The notes below the pieces were generated by a model. The model had not been told where the DNA came from. It saw nothing but the letters and a program-made list of their open reading frames with translations, and searched no databases. A DNA stretch of 64,000 nucleotides. Origin: Symsagittifera roscoffensis. Taxonomy: Eukaryota > Xenacoelomorpha > Acoela > Convolutidae. The stretch is from the NCBI RefSeq assembly GCF_963678635.1, contig NC_087069.1:42920688-42984687 (forward strand), written 5' to 3'. Made by a program: the position numbers and the translations under genes. This document shows positions 1 through 12,056 of this stretch, piece after piece (position 1 is the first letter of the stretch; the number at the start of each line of letters is the position of its first letter).

Positions 1-2793
1 AGTGATCTTACAAGGTTATTAATGAAGACCAAATATGTTAGCCATGGCCCTATTAGTCCTTATGCCAATATTCATAACAATCAAATAATGTGAAAAATTT
101 TTTCGTTTTCAAAGTTTTTGCAGGTGGGGAGGAGTGGAGAAAAGTTAAAGGTAAAAAAAAACGCACTTTTTTTATGTTTTAATTTGAGATTTTATATGTG
201 AAAATCGTCTCCCACAGGACATATAAATTATAAATTAAAACATTTTACTCGTAGTAACATAACAATTATGGCAAATAATATTCTTTCAACCAACTTGGAA
301 TGATTTTTAAGGCGGATTGAATCTCCGCTTACGCGCTAATAGCGCGAAATATATCGCGTGTTAATTGTCCAAAATTTAAACCCCCATAACTTTACGAAAA
401 AAATCACAGATCAACTATCTTTTCCATTTTAAGGTCAAGACAACAATACCTTTACAATGATACAAAAAAGTTCCAACAAAAATGGCTAGTTAAAAGTCTA
501 AGTTTGTCTGAAGTAGAAAAAACCCACCCGAGCACAAATATTCCGTTACTTTCGTTACGAAAGTCGGAACAATAAACTATTTTAATTGCGCGTTTGTTTG
601 AAATGTATCTTTTATACAGCTTTTTTTAGGATTAAAGCAGGCTTTGGGCTGGACATTTTACCGTAGGTCACATAGGAGGGATTGTACGGTTAATCCGAAT
701 TATGTTCTACTCTAATCAACACACCAGGCTAATTTTGGGCGCTCTTATGTGTTAGCACTCTCCTCTTTGGTTAAATATAGCTACACCCACTGACTGAAAA
801 TTTAACATTCCTTGTTTGCGAAGGAGTGGCTATGAACTTTTAAGAACTGAATTATACTGGCGGGCTATAAGGTTAAAACCTCTATAATCATGTTCTCTTT
901 TGGGAACTGGCTCTTTTCCAGTTTCCCATCTTGACATAAATTTACAAAAAAATTGGATGTTTAAAAATTGTTCACCGGGTAAACTGTATGTAAGAAATAA
1001 TGCAAGAACGTGCTCACTTGTTCACGATGACACGTTTGAATGAATGCAGTTGTAATTTGAAAAGTAATTTTGAATAGAATTTCATACATTGAATTTCAGA
1101 AAAAATCCGATGATTTTTGATAATTAGAATTGATAATAACAACCAAAATTAGGTGAATAAAACATTTATAATCGATTATAATCGTGATATTTTTCAAGAG
1201 GTTATAGTCTGTTATAAACGATTATAAGTGATTACATTTCCTACACAAAACAATTAAAATCAGTTATAATCGATTATAATCTTTAATTTGTCAAAATTTT
1301 TTAGCACCAAAAGTACAATTTAATTATATCTCAATGGTTTTTGTTGTTCTGTCAATATCAAAATCTCTAAAAGCGAGATGTCTTGTCACACTTTGGTTTT
1401 ATAAATTAGAAACTGGGATAAAACTAATCGATTATATTCGAATACAATCAATTAAAATTTTTAAAAAAATAGGTGGACCATCAATCAGTTTTAGTCTATT
1501 AAAATGTATTATAAATGATTATAACTGGGTATCAAAAAGAGAGATTACAATCAATTAATAATTGATTAAAATCAATTTTGTTCTCAATTTTTGTAAGACT
1601 GGTATTAAAATCTAAACATAATCGATTATGAACGCTTGAAACTGGATGCGGGTAGGAAAGTTGTTTGGAAAGTAAGTTGAGCTGATTTTACCTGATACAT
1701 GTTTTCAACCAGGTTCCACGGCTCTTTTCCACTCTACCCCCACACCCTTCACCCCCACATTTAAAATTTTCCATCTTCTTATTTGTGTTACGTGTTATTA
1801 TGGCTGAATGCGTGATTTTACAAAATAAATTGAAGAAAAAATTTGTTCACAATAGTTAGTTTCTTCACCATGCAAAAAATCATTCCCTTTTTACAATGTG
1901 GAAAAAAATGTTTGAAACTGAAACTCGAAAATGAGGGAGTGGAAAAGAGCCGCCTCCGCAAAAGGTCCAATATAATTTTTTTTCAGCTCGGAAAACTTTT
2001 TTCTATTCAGCGGTTGAAATCTTTTTTAAAAAAATGAAAATAATTTTTCTTCCGTTTGGAAAACATTTCAAATTGACCTGGTGGAAACGTTTGACTTCTT
2101 GCACAAAAAAGTGATTTCTTTTTTTTTTGTCAATTTTGTGATAATCTTCTAAGCAAGGAAATGATTTATTAAAAAATTAAACTACCACATTTTCCAAGTA
2201 AGGGCATCAAAATGGCTTTCTTGCCATTTTGAGTCATTTAGTTTCCAGTCATATCAAAAAAATTTCTGAGCTTGGCTAAATGGTATACGGTGGCTAGTAT
2301 GTATTTTACTTGTGAAAGGAAAAATTAAAATTTTGGAATTGATTATAAGCGAGAGCTGATTGTCCGGAAATGGCCAAATCTGAAACATTCAAATCACTCA
2401 CACTTTTAAACTGGTTAAAGATTACACGTTTTCGAATTTTGAGTCGAGGCATCCATTTTTTCGTCGGATAAACAAATTTTTAACAAAAGCTTTGATAGTT
2501 TTCTGGAGAAAGAAAACAAGAAAAGGGCAAAAATTACTCGATTGCGAACCGTGCCGTCCCGTTTTTGTTTCTGTAAAAAGAGCCAAAGGAAGTTACAATT
2601 TTTCCATTATAGAGGATTATAAAATGCTCTTTTTAATACGAGCAGCGTTTACTATAATGGGGAAGAAGAAATAAAAGTTTGATTGTTGTAGTTGAAATAA
2701 GAATCAATCAAAAATTTTAAACTACTATTTTCATTAATTCTTCTCTAATGAGACAAGTCGTTTTGTCAAAATTTTTTGAAAGAAAAACGCTTC
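1..2793. other. No gene recognised; AT-rich intergenic DNA
   Basis: I see no protein domain, RNA gene or complete mobile element here. All open frames are short and low in complexity. Two things stand out: a hairpin-prone stretch around 311-353 (GCGGA..TCCGC followed by GCGCTAATAGCGC), and the palindrome-rich block listed separately. Confidence 0.6.
1139..1660. repeat. Block of AATCGATTATAAT-type palindromic words
   Basis: The self-complementary word ATAATCGATTATAAT and close variants recur at least eight times on both strands in about 500 bases. The right end, TGCGGGTA at about 1648-1655, resembles the end of TIR element B (32681-33482), which is full of the same words. I could not find a matching left terminus, so this is probably a truncated or decayed relative. 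Confidence 0.6.
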
Positions 2794-2801
2794 ATTATGT
2801 T

Positions 2802-3219
2802 CAGGGGTGGATTTAGGGGGGGTGGGGGGGGGACGGACGCTTCTTCCTCAGGGATTCGACCCCCTGCGGACCCAAAGGTTCCCCCCTTTGATACTTTTTC
2901 AGAAATCCATTTTTGGCCAAACGACCCTAAAATTTTTCTAAAGGCGCCTACGGCGCCAATATATACTAACTTTGAGGGGGAGCGCGCGCCAAAAAAAATA
3001 CGATTTTTTTGTCAAAATTTTTCAAAAAGTGCCCAAAAACGGTTTTTTTGACTGTTTTTTCAAAAATTTGCCTGCAGCGCAGAAAATTTAGCCAAAATAG
3101 GGGCAAAACAGTGCTTTGGGAGAGCTCGAAAAATCAATTTGGTCGACCTAAAAAAAAAAAAGTCGTCAAAGGAAAATCCGAATCCGCCCCCCCTCGAGAA
3201 AATCCTAGATCCGCCCCTG
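2802..3219. mobile_element. hAT-like MITE with 8-bp target site duplication
   Basis: The element is 418 bp. Its left end CAGGGGTGGATTTAGG matches the reverse complement of its right end, CAGGGGCGGATCTAGG. It is flanked on both sides by the identical 8-mer ATTATGTT (2794-2801 and 3220-3227). An 8-bp duplication with CAG-type termini fits non-autonomous hAT elements. The interior is GC-richer than the surroundings and encodes only short spurious frames, so it depends on a transposase made elsewhere. P- and Merlin-type elements can also make 8-9 bp duplications, so the superfamily is inferred. Confidence 0.85.
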
Positions 3220-3227
3220 ATTATGTT

Positions 3228-3517
3228 GTATAGTTGCTTCTTATTTCTAACATGATAATAGATGTCACACTTCTGCAAAAAAGACCTACATAACTCAAAA
3301 AAATGTTATCGAAAACTAAAAATCTTTAAGACTATCTTGCAAAAAAAAATTTGATTTCTGATTAAATAAAACTGAAAAATTAAATTGGGTTTCAGTTAAA
3401 TTTTTTTATCTTTGATTTAATTGTGACAACTCAATTTTATCAGTTCAATTTTGCCAAGTTCAATACTACTAGAAGTTGGAGATATAGGATGAATTTGCTT
3501 GAAAACTTCATTATTTT
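3228..3517. other. Unique AT-rich spacer, nothing recognised
   Basis: This is the short stretch between the MITE and the tandem duplication. It has no motif or open frame of note. Confidence 0.6.
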
Positions 3518-4719
3518 TGTGTGGGCATTGCTGGTTATTGATGGGTCTACATCTGGGTCTACATCTGCCTGTAAACTTCAACGGAGAGACGGTCATTTTT
3601 CAGAACAATTTTTTTCATTCACATAAGCTAGTTGAGAGAAACCCTTCCTTATGAATACTTAAAAATTTTAATGAAATACTTGTTTTTCAAATTTTTTGTC
3701 CACTTTGAAAAATTAATTGAAGAGTATGGATTATTATAATTTCAAAATTATTCATTGATGGCTTCAAAAAACGAAGTAAATTATAAACGATTTTAATTAG
3801 AAGTTCTAAGATTAGTTAGACCTAATACAAATGAAGTTTTATTTGCTTGACTATAAGCCAAATATTAGACTTTTAAACATTTTCCAAATTGTTTTTCCAC
3901 TCAAAAACAGTTTGAAAATAAAAAAAAAATTTCCTAGTTTTTCGCACTTAAAAACAGAAGGGACTGCAAATGTTATTGAATCATCGAGCGCGCTACCCAA
4001 TTACGAATGTAGTATAAATCGACCACATCAAAAACGGGTCTTTTGGCTTTCTGCCCAGACGTCCAGTCCAGCATAGTATACCGCTTAAATTGATCAGCTG
4101 CGTTCTTTTTATATTTTTTGAAAGTCTGTACGAAATGCGTTCTTCTGCCATGTTCGCGGAACTACTGCCTCTGGAGTTGTGCACTCAGGAGTCAGGTCGT
4201 GCCGCAGAGGTTTTCATTTGCACGGCCTTTTTGCCTCTGGCCCCACCTCTAATAAATGAAAAACCCATGTGCCCAGGCAATGGTGTTCAGGGTATTGCTG
4301 CAGGTCGAGGGAGGCTTACTGCTAGGTCACTGATTGACTTCGGAGGTCCATCTGATTATTTGACATTCTATCCAGATTGAAAACGCCCGTTCGCCTTTAG
4401 TGTGCCATCTACGTTCATTCTGAACTCTGGTTAAGACCAAGACGGAGGGGGTTCTCTCAATCTTCAACTCTCGGCTCGTGGTCAGCTCAATTTAGCAATT
4501 GCTTCTTCGTATCAGTTTTGCCCTGGCTCCTTCTCTTGTCGCAATCCATTTTACTCTTGTTGAACTAATCTGTTTCTAGTTTTAAGCTACCTCGAAAGAT
4601 AGCTTAATTTCTCGAGCCAAGATTTCGAGCCAGGTCACGTTTTCTCTAGGACACCATCGATGCTTAATGATTGTCATCTTCAGAGCTCTTAATTTGAGAT
4701 GCCATCTGACGTGAAATCG
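3518..4719. other. Unrecognised part of the duplicated unit (repeated at 7788-8989)
   Basis: No domain is visible. The stretch from about 3960 to 4719 is GC-richer and less repetitive than its surroundings, which might suggest a former exon, promoter or small RNA. I compared it by memory with U1, U2, SRP and 5S-type sequences and saw no convincing match. The longest frames in it (60-96 codons) have no family resemblance. Confidence 0.5.
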
Positions 4720-5108
4720 TGAGTTTATGTACGAGGTGGTTCACTCATAGAATAATTTCAGATAAGGTACACAGTCTCTTGGTCACGCTATCTTATTTAC
4801 GGCCGGATAGATTCGTGCAACTTCTTGGTCTAATACCGCTCCTAATCTTACTCTTATATCTCCTAGTCTCATCAGATCTAGTGTATACTAGTATTTGCGA
4901 GTTTAGATATCAGGAACTATTCTGGAGAAGAGCAACTGCTTGCAAAGTGAAACTTATTCTGTTCTGGCTGAAACTATGAAAAGTTTTAGCTATGCAACTT
5001 ATATTTGGTGTTAACTATGGATCTTGATTGATTATTTAGAAACAATTTACAGAGATAGTTTTATCAATAATCTAATAGGATATAAATTCTAGTTTCAAAC
5101 TGGTTCCA
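4720..5108 (-). repeat. Errantivirus-like LTR, related to the LTRs of element 3 (copy 1)
   Basis: This 389-bp block starts TGAGTTTATG and ends CTGGTTCCA, the same termini as the LTRs at 42155 and 60696. It aligns with them through shared words such as GGCCGGATAGATTCG, CAACTTCTT and CTAATACCG. It is clearly diverged from them (my estimate is 75-80% identity), so it belongs to a sister family. Orientation is taken from element 3, which is transcribed on the minus strand. No second LTR is present in the unit, so this is a truncated insertion. Confidence 0.8.
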
Positions 5109-5863
5109 CCCATCCGGGTTTAGAGTGTTTTAAGTTTATTGTTTTATTGTAGTGAAGGATGGGTGGCAAGATTTCTTGATTCTCGGAGTAGATTCGTTTG
5201 AAGCAGTGGCTGCGTGAATGAGGAGAAAGAAACAGTTGCTCGTGTTGTGGAGTAGTTGTCTTTATGGAGAGAAGGGGTACAATTGCTCGTTCTTCAGAAG
5301 TGGGTCTCGTGTATTTGGATCGTGTTGAAAGATCGTGTTAAGGTTTCAGATTTATGCACTGATGGGTTGGTTTTGTTAAGTAAGAGCGAGACTACTTGCA
5401 TTCTCAATTTTTTATCGAATAGCGAGGTGGGGTTTGACTTTTCTGTGTGAAGCGCCAAGTGACTAAGGTTCTTATATGAGATCAACATCGAGTTAGCCAT
5501 TGTTCTTCTGAAATGGGTACTTTGCTGCGATGTTGGGTCCAGTAAATCCTGTGAGGGTTAAGACTACGGCAACGAACCAATAGATTTGCCATTCCAGAGT
5601 CGGAGTGTCATTGAGTTTTCATCTCCTTTTGTTGTTAGTTTCTTTTTTTTTGCTCTAAGAAAATTTTCTATATTTAATATTATATCTGCATTTTATTAGT
5701 GATATCGATTTTTTTTATACTTTTTTTATTAGTTGTTTTCACAAAAGCGTTTTGTTTAGTTTCGGTTATTTTAAAGAGTCGCTCACGCTAGAGCTACTCT
5801 CGTCAAAAACAGAAGTGCGTGTTTGAAGCATGTATAGCACGAATGGTGAGGCCGGCTATAGAT
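5109..5863 (-). repeat. LTR-adjacent 3' region shared with element 3 (copy 1)
   Basis: Similarity to element 3 continues past the LTR. CATCCGGGTTTAGAG at 5111 corresponds to 42552. The stretch CAAAAGCG...TCACGCTAGAGC and GGCCGGCTATAGA near 5740-5862 corresponds to 43140-43265. In element 3 this lies between the last reading frame and the 3' LTR, so it is the long 3' untranslated region of the transcript. Similarity ends at the TA microsatellite. Confidence 0.7.
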
Positions 5864-5908
5864 TTATATATATATATATACATATTACTATATATTTATA
5901 TATATTGA
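5863..5908. repeat. TA microsatellite
   Basis: Alternating TA tract with two interruptions. Copy 2 (about 10133-10180) is two bases longer, one of the few differences between the tandem copies. Confidence 0.9.
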
Positions 5909-6029
5909 ACAGTAGGTTGCACAAACGCTTTGTTTACACGTATCAACTGTTTCAGGCATGGACATTTCTTATTTGATAGAAGAAACCGCAAAATGTGTGT
6001 GCTATTGAATCATTTAATGTTGAAGTTAA

Positions 6030-7470
6030 AATTGCAGTGTCATCAGCATAAAGAGAAGTTTGGGTTTTTCTTTTACCTTGAGAGTAAATCACTTATGAAG
6101 ATAACGAAAAGAAATAAACCAGAAATTTTTTTTCAGTGATGATTTACGTTTACTTAGATACGTAAACTGTGTCCTGTTTTCACGGAAAGACGTCAAAGTT
6201 CGAAGATGAGATCACAAAATCTACAAGAGTAACGTTTTTCTAGAGGTTGTTTATGATCAACCGTTTTGAAAGCGTGTTTTAGATCAAGAAATTACATTGC
6301 GTTGATTTTTTTTTGATTGCACCACTCAAGACGGATTGTTTCGATAAGTGGCACTACTGCCTCAATTGAACTTCGATCTTGTCTAAAGCCAAGCTGTGTA
6401 ATTTGTAGAACATTCTGATTCTTGAAGAACTCGTTTATTCTATTGTATATTATTGTATACAAAATTTTACTCAAAGAGGGAAGTAAGGAAATTGGTCTCT
6501 TGGTTTCTGGTTTTCATTTAAATCCTTTTCCATGAACATGAAAAGATTTTACACGTTTTAAGCACGCTGGGAGACTGCCTCTCTCAACACTTTTGGAACA
6601 ATTTTTTCAGCACCCGGCGCTACTTCGTTAACTGTGATTTCAACAAAACATAATTCAAATTGAAACAACCTGTACTATTTTTTTGTTTTAAGCTTTTAAA
6701 GTCTCAAGAACTTCAGCCAAATCAACGGGCCTTAAAAACAATGTTCGTAAATTTTGTCGCGCATCTTAGCTATGCCGCTTTTTTCATCTCTGCTAACTTT
6801 TCTCAAATGGTTGAAAAATAATTATTGAAATTTTTGACTTCTGTTTTATCGAATCTATTGATTTTACTTTCTTATTTAATTCTACTGGTTACCTCATTGA
6901 CAAGTTTGAAGAAATCTCTGGTTTAGTTGAGATAGCTTTGCCAAAGTATATGTTTTTTATTCGCTGCATCTTTATTGTCCATCGAAATGTTTTTACCCAT
7001 TCTTTTTCATTTGTAATCTTCGAGGTTCCTGCACTTATTGTGTTGAAGTCACCGCAAACAGTTTGTGTTGCATCAGGAGGAATTATTAATTTTTCCAAAA
7101 GCGTTTCCAATGTGCTAAGTACTTGCTTATTGACTGAGCTAGGTGGGATGTAAATATATGTTAGAAAATTTTTTCACCATCGCTTTGATCTGTTTAGCTG
7201 AAATTTGTTTTTTGTTTGAAGCTGTCTGATTTATCATCTGATAATTTATTTCTAGTTTCTGATGTAAATTCCAAGGCCTCCCCCTCTTTTCTTACGACAA
7301 CTTGTCTCAAGGTTAAGATAGTCGTAAACATTGTCAGCATATTTTATCTGTTTTTCCTTCAGCCATCTTTTAGTTACGAATAAATCCTCAACAATTTTTG
7401 CTAATGATCGCGCATTATGTAAAAAAACACTATCCAGTTTAATCCAAGTTTAAATTTGGTCACTTGATGT
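6030..7470 (-). pseudogene. Non-LTR retrotransposon (LINE) remnant, endonuclease + RT, copy 1
   Basis: On the minus strand, pieces of a LINE ORF2 can be read. An APE-type endonuclease part (about 7470-6889) includes the words GGGLGIYI and GDFNT; the latter is the conserved endonuclease motif near 7040-7054. An RT part at 6474-6292 carries the FRQDRSS block of LINE finger/palm motifs. The catalytic YADD box is at 6039-6050. Stops and frameshifts separate these parts and large blocks of RT are missing, so it is dead. The gene would continue towards lower coordinates, but the remnant stops near the microsatellite. Endonuclease with YADD suits a CR1/L2/Jockey-like LINE; I cannot place it further. 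Confidence 0.8.
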
Positions 7471-8989
7471 ATTAGATCGACATAAAAAGTTTTCCGATGT
7501 TTGTTAGCTTACCTTTTTAATGAAATTTTTCTAAAAATGTTGATAAAATAGATGATGACTGAAAACAAAATAAAAAACAAAAAAAAATGTTAATTGAGTC
7601 AATAAACACATAATAAAGAAGCATTATAGAAAAAATATTCGGAAATATATAAGGGGTTAGGGGGCTAGGAGTTTGTCAAAAAGTTACAGATCACCCAATC
7701 AAAATAATTTGAAGTTTTTTCTTTCATTTATTTGCTTTTTAAGCTGGTTACTGAGTATATATTGTCTCCTTTCTAAGCGCTGCGCATTGTGTGGGCATTG
7801 CTGGTTATTGATGGGTCTACATCTGGGTCTACATCTGCCTGTAAACTTCAACGGAGAGACGGTCATTTTTCAGAACAATTTTTTTCATTCACATAAGCTA
7901 GTTGAGAGTAACCCTTCCTTATGAATACTTAAAAATTTTAATGAAATACTTGTTTTTCAAATTTTTTGTCCACTTTGAAAAATTAATTGAAGAGTATGGA
8001 TTATTATAATTTCAAAATTATTCATTGATGGCTTCAAAAAACGAAGTAAATTATAAACGATTTTAATTAGAAGTTCTAAGATTAGTTAGACCTAATACAA
8101 ATGAAGTTTTATTTGCTTGACTATAAGCCAAATATTAGACTTTTAAACATTTTCCAAATTGTTTTTCCACTCAAAAACAGTTTGAAAATAAAAAAAAAAT
8201 TTCCTAGTTTTTCGCACTTAAAAACAGAAGGGACTGCAAATGTTATTGAATCATCGAGCGCGCTACCCAATTACGAATGTAGTATAAATCGACCACATCA
8301 AAAACGGGTCTTTTGGCTTTCTGCCCAGACGTCCAGTCCAGCATAGTATACCGCTTAAATTGATCAGCTGCGTTCTTTTTATATTTTTTGAAAGTCTGTA
8401 CGAAATGCGTTCTTCTGCCATGTTCGCGGAACTACTGCCTCTGGAGTTGTGCACTCAGGAGTCAGGTCGTGCCGCAGAGGTTTTCATTTGCACGGCCTTT
8501 TTGCCTCTGGCCCCACCTCTAATAAATGAAAAACCCATGTGCCCAGGCAATGGTGTTCAGGGTATTGCTGCAGGTCGAGGGAGGCTTACTGCTAGGTCAC
8601 TGATTGACTTCGGAGGTCCATCTGATTATTTGACATTCTATCCAGATTGAAAACGCCCGTTCGCCTTTAGTGTGCCATCTACGTTCATTCTGAACTCTGG
8701 TTAAGACCAAGACGGAGGGGGTTCTCTCAATCTTCAACTCTCGGCTCGTGGTCAGCTCAATTTAGCAATTGCTTCTTCGTATCAGTTTTGCCCTGGCTCC
8801 TTCTCTTGTCGCAATCCATTTTACTCTTGTTGAACTAATCTGTTTCTAGTTTTAAGCTACCTCGAAAGATAGCTTAATTTCTCGAGCCAAGATTTCGAGC
8901 CAGGTCACGTTTTCTCTAGGACACCATCGATGCTTAATGATTGTCATCTTCAGAGCTCTTAATTTGAGATGCCATCTGACGTGAAATCG

Positions 8990-9378
8990 TGAGTTTATGT
9001 ACGAGGTGGTTCACTCATAGAATAATTTCAGATAAGGTACACAGTCTCTTGGTCACGCTATCTTATTTACGGCCGGATAGATTCGTGCAACTTCTTGGTC
9101 TAATACCGCTCCTAATCTTACTCTTATATCTCCTAGTCTCATCAGATCTAGTGTATACTAGTATTTGCGAGTTTAGATATCAGGAACTATTCTGGAGAAG
9201 AGCAACTGCTTGCAAAGTGAAACTTATTCTGTTCTGGCTGAAACTATGAAAAGTTTTAGCTATGCAACTTATATTTGGTGTTAACTATGGATCTTGATTG
9301 ATTATTTAGAAACAATTTACAGAGATAGTTTTATCAATAATCTAATAGGATATAAATTCTAGTTTCAAACTGGTTCCA
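8990..9378 (-). repeat. Errantivirus-like LTR (copy 2)
   Basis: Same as 4720-5108, shifted by 4270. Termini are TGAGTTTATG and CTGGTTCCA. The shared 3' region follows to about 10133. Confidence 0.8.
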
Positions 9379-10299
9379 CCCATCCGGGTTTAGAGTGTTT
9401 TAAGTTTATTGTTTTATTGTAGTGAAGGATGGGTGGCAAGATTTCTTGATTCTCGGAGTAGATTCGTTTGAAGCAGTGGCTGCGTGAATGAGGAGAAAGA
9501 AACAGTTGCTCGTGTTGTGGAGTAGTTGTCTTTATGGAGAGAAGGGGTACAATTGCTCGTTCTTCAGAAGTGGGTCTCGTGTATTTGGATCGTGTTGAAA
9601 GATCGTGTTAAGGTTTCAGATTTATGCACTGATGGGTTGGTTTTGTTAAGTAAGAGCGAGACTACTTGCATTCTCAATTTTTTATCGAATAGCGAGGTGG
9701 GGTTTGACTTTTCTGTGTGAAGCGCCAAGTGACTAAGGTTCTTATATGAGATCAACATCGAGTTAGCCATTGTTCTTCTGAAATGGGTACTTTGCTGCGA
9801 TGTTGGGTCCAGTAAATCCTGTGAGGGTTAAGACTACGGCAACGAACCAATAGATTTGCCATTCCAGAGTCGGAGTGTCATTGAGTTTTCATCTCCTTTT
9901 GTTGTTAGTTTCTTTTTTTTTGCTCTAAGAAAATTTTCTATATTTAATATTATATCTGCATTTTATTAGTGATATCGATTTTTTTTATACTTTTTTTATT
10001 AGTTGTTTTCACAAAAGCGTTTTGTTTAGTTTCGGTTATTTTAAAGAGTCGCTCACGCTAGAGCTACTCTCGTCAAAAACAGAAGTGCGTGTTTGAAGCA
10101 TGTATAGCACGAATGGTGAGGCCGGCTATAGATTTATATATATATATATATACATATTACTATATATTTATATATATTGAACAGTAGGTTGCACAAACGC
10201 TTTGTTTACACGTATCAACTGTTTCTTGTCTAGGACATTTCTTATTTGATAGAAGAAACCGCAAAATGTGTGTGCTATTGAATCATTTAATGTTGAAGT

Positions 10300-11742
10300 T
10301 AAAATTGCAGTGTCATCAGCATAAAGAGAAGTTTGGGTTTTTCTTTTACCTTGAGAGTAAATCACTTATGAAGATAACGAAAAGAAATAAACCAGAAATT
10401 TTTTTTCAGTGATGATTTACGTTTACTTAGATACGTAAACTGTGTCCTGTTTTCACGGAAAGACGTCAAAGTTCGAAGATGAGATCACAAAATCTACAAG
10501 AGTAACGTTTTTCTAGAGGTTGTTTATGATCAACCGTTTTGAAAGCGTGTTTTAGATCAAGAAATTACATTGCGTTGATTTTTTTTTGATTGCACCACTC
10601 AAGACGGATTGTTTCGATAAGTGGCACTACTGCCTCAATTGAACTTCGATCTTGTCTAAAGCCAAGCTGTGTAATTTGTAGAACATTCTGATTCTTGAAG
10701 AACTCGTTTATTCTATTGTATATTATTGTATACAAAATTTTACTCAAAGAGGGAAGTAAGGAAATTGGTCTCTTGGTTTCTGGTTTTCATTTAAATCCTT
10801 TTCCATGAACATGAAAAGATTTTACACGTTTTAAGCACGCTGGGAGACTGCCTCTCTCAACACTTTTGGAACAATTTTTTCAGCACTGGCGCTACTTCGT
10901 TAACTGTGATTTCAACAAAACATAATTCAAATTGAAACAACCTGTACTATTTTTTTGTTTTAAGCTTTTAAAGTCTCAAGAACTTCAGCCAAATCAACGG
11001 GCCTTAAAAACAATGTTCGTAAATTTTGTCGCGCATCTTAGCTATGCCGCTTTTTTCATCTCTGCTAACTTTTCTCAAATGGTTGAAAAATAATTATTGA
11101 AATTTTTGACTTCTGTTTTATCGAATCTATTGATTTTACTTTCTTATTTAATTCTACTGGTTACCTCATTGACAAGTTTGAAGAAATCTCTGGTTTAGTT
11201 GAGATAGCTTTGCCAAAGTATATGTTTTTTATTCGCTGCATCTTTATTGTCCATCGAAATGTTTTTACCCATTCTTTTTCATTTGTAATCTTCGAGGTTC
11301 CTGCACTTATTGTGTTGAAGTCACCGCAAACAGTTTGTGTTGCATCAGGAGGAATTATTAATTTTTCCAAAAGCGTTTCCAATGTGCTAAGTACTTGCTT
11401 ATTGACTGAGCTAGGTGGGATGTAAATATATGTTAGAAAATTTTTTCACCATCGCTTTGATCTGTTTAGCTGAAATTTGTTTTTTGTTTGAAGCTGTCTG
11501 ATTTATCATCTGATAATTTATTTCTAGTTTCTGATGTAAATTCCAAGGCCTCCCCCTCTTTTCTTACGACAACTTGTCTCAAGGTTAAGATAGTCGTAAA
11601 CATTGTCAGCATATTTTATCTGTTTTTCCTTCAGCCATCTTTTAGTTACGAATAAATCCTCAACAATTTTTGCTAATGATCGCGCATTATGTAAAAAAAC
11701 ACTATCCAGTTTAATCCAAGTTTAAATTTGGTCACTTGATGT
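10300..11742 (-). pseudogene. LINE remnant, endonuclease + RT, copy 2
   Basis: This is the duplicate of the LINE remnant in copy 1. The GDFNT endonuclease motif lies in 11161-11382, the FRQDRSS part of RT in 10565-10747, and the YADD box at 10312-10323. A small sequence difference near 10225 keeps the frame around YADD open slightly longer than in copy 1 (65 codons, 10168-10365). It remains broken overall. Confidence 0.8.
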
Positions 11743-12056
11743 ATTAGATCGACATAAAAAGTTTTCCGATGTTTGTTAGCTTACCTTTTTAATGAAATTT
11801 TTCTAAAAATGTTGATAAAATAGATGATGACTGAAAACAAAATAAAAAACAAAAAAAAATGTTAATTGAGTCAATAAACACATAATAAAGAAGCATTATA
11901 GAAAAAATATTCGGAAATATATAAGGGGTTAGGGGGCTAGGAGTTTGTCAAAAAGTTACAGATCACCCAATCAAAATAATTTGAAGTTTTTTCTTTCATT
12001 TATTTGCTTTTTAAGCTGGTTACTGAGTATATATTGTCTCCTTTCTAAGCGCTGCG

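Larger units (their letters stand above)
3518..7787. repeat. Tandem segmental duplication, copy 1 (4.27-kb unit)
   Basis: The unit starts at TTGTGTGGGCATTGCTGG and ends at AAGCGCTGCGCA, directly followed by the same start. It matches copy 2 base for base apart from about five sites: an A/T difference near 3654, two extra bases in the TA microsatellite of copy 2, a short differing patch near 5945, and CACCCGGC versus CACTGGC near 6614. Contents in order: about 1.2 kb of unrecognised sequence, an LTR (4720-5108), an LTR-adjacent region (5109-5863), a TA microsatellite, and a minus-strand LINE remnant. Identity above 99% implies a recent event, or an assembly or haplotype artefact. Confidence 0.9.
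7788..12056. repeat. Tandem segmental duplication, copy 2
   Basis: Second copy of the 4.27-kb unit, abutting copy 1 head to tail. It ends at AAGCGCTGCG (12056), after which unique sequence starts. Offsets between copies are 4270 before the microsatellite and 4272-4273 after it, showing only tiny indels. Confidence 0.9.

Noticed and set aside
3960-4719. Possible small nuclear or other structured RNA in the duplicated unit
   Set aside because: GC-richer composition caught my eye, but I found no conserved motif of U1, U2, SRP or 5S RNA.
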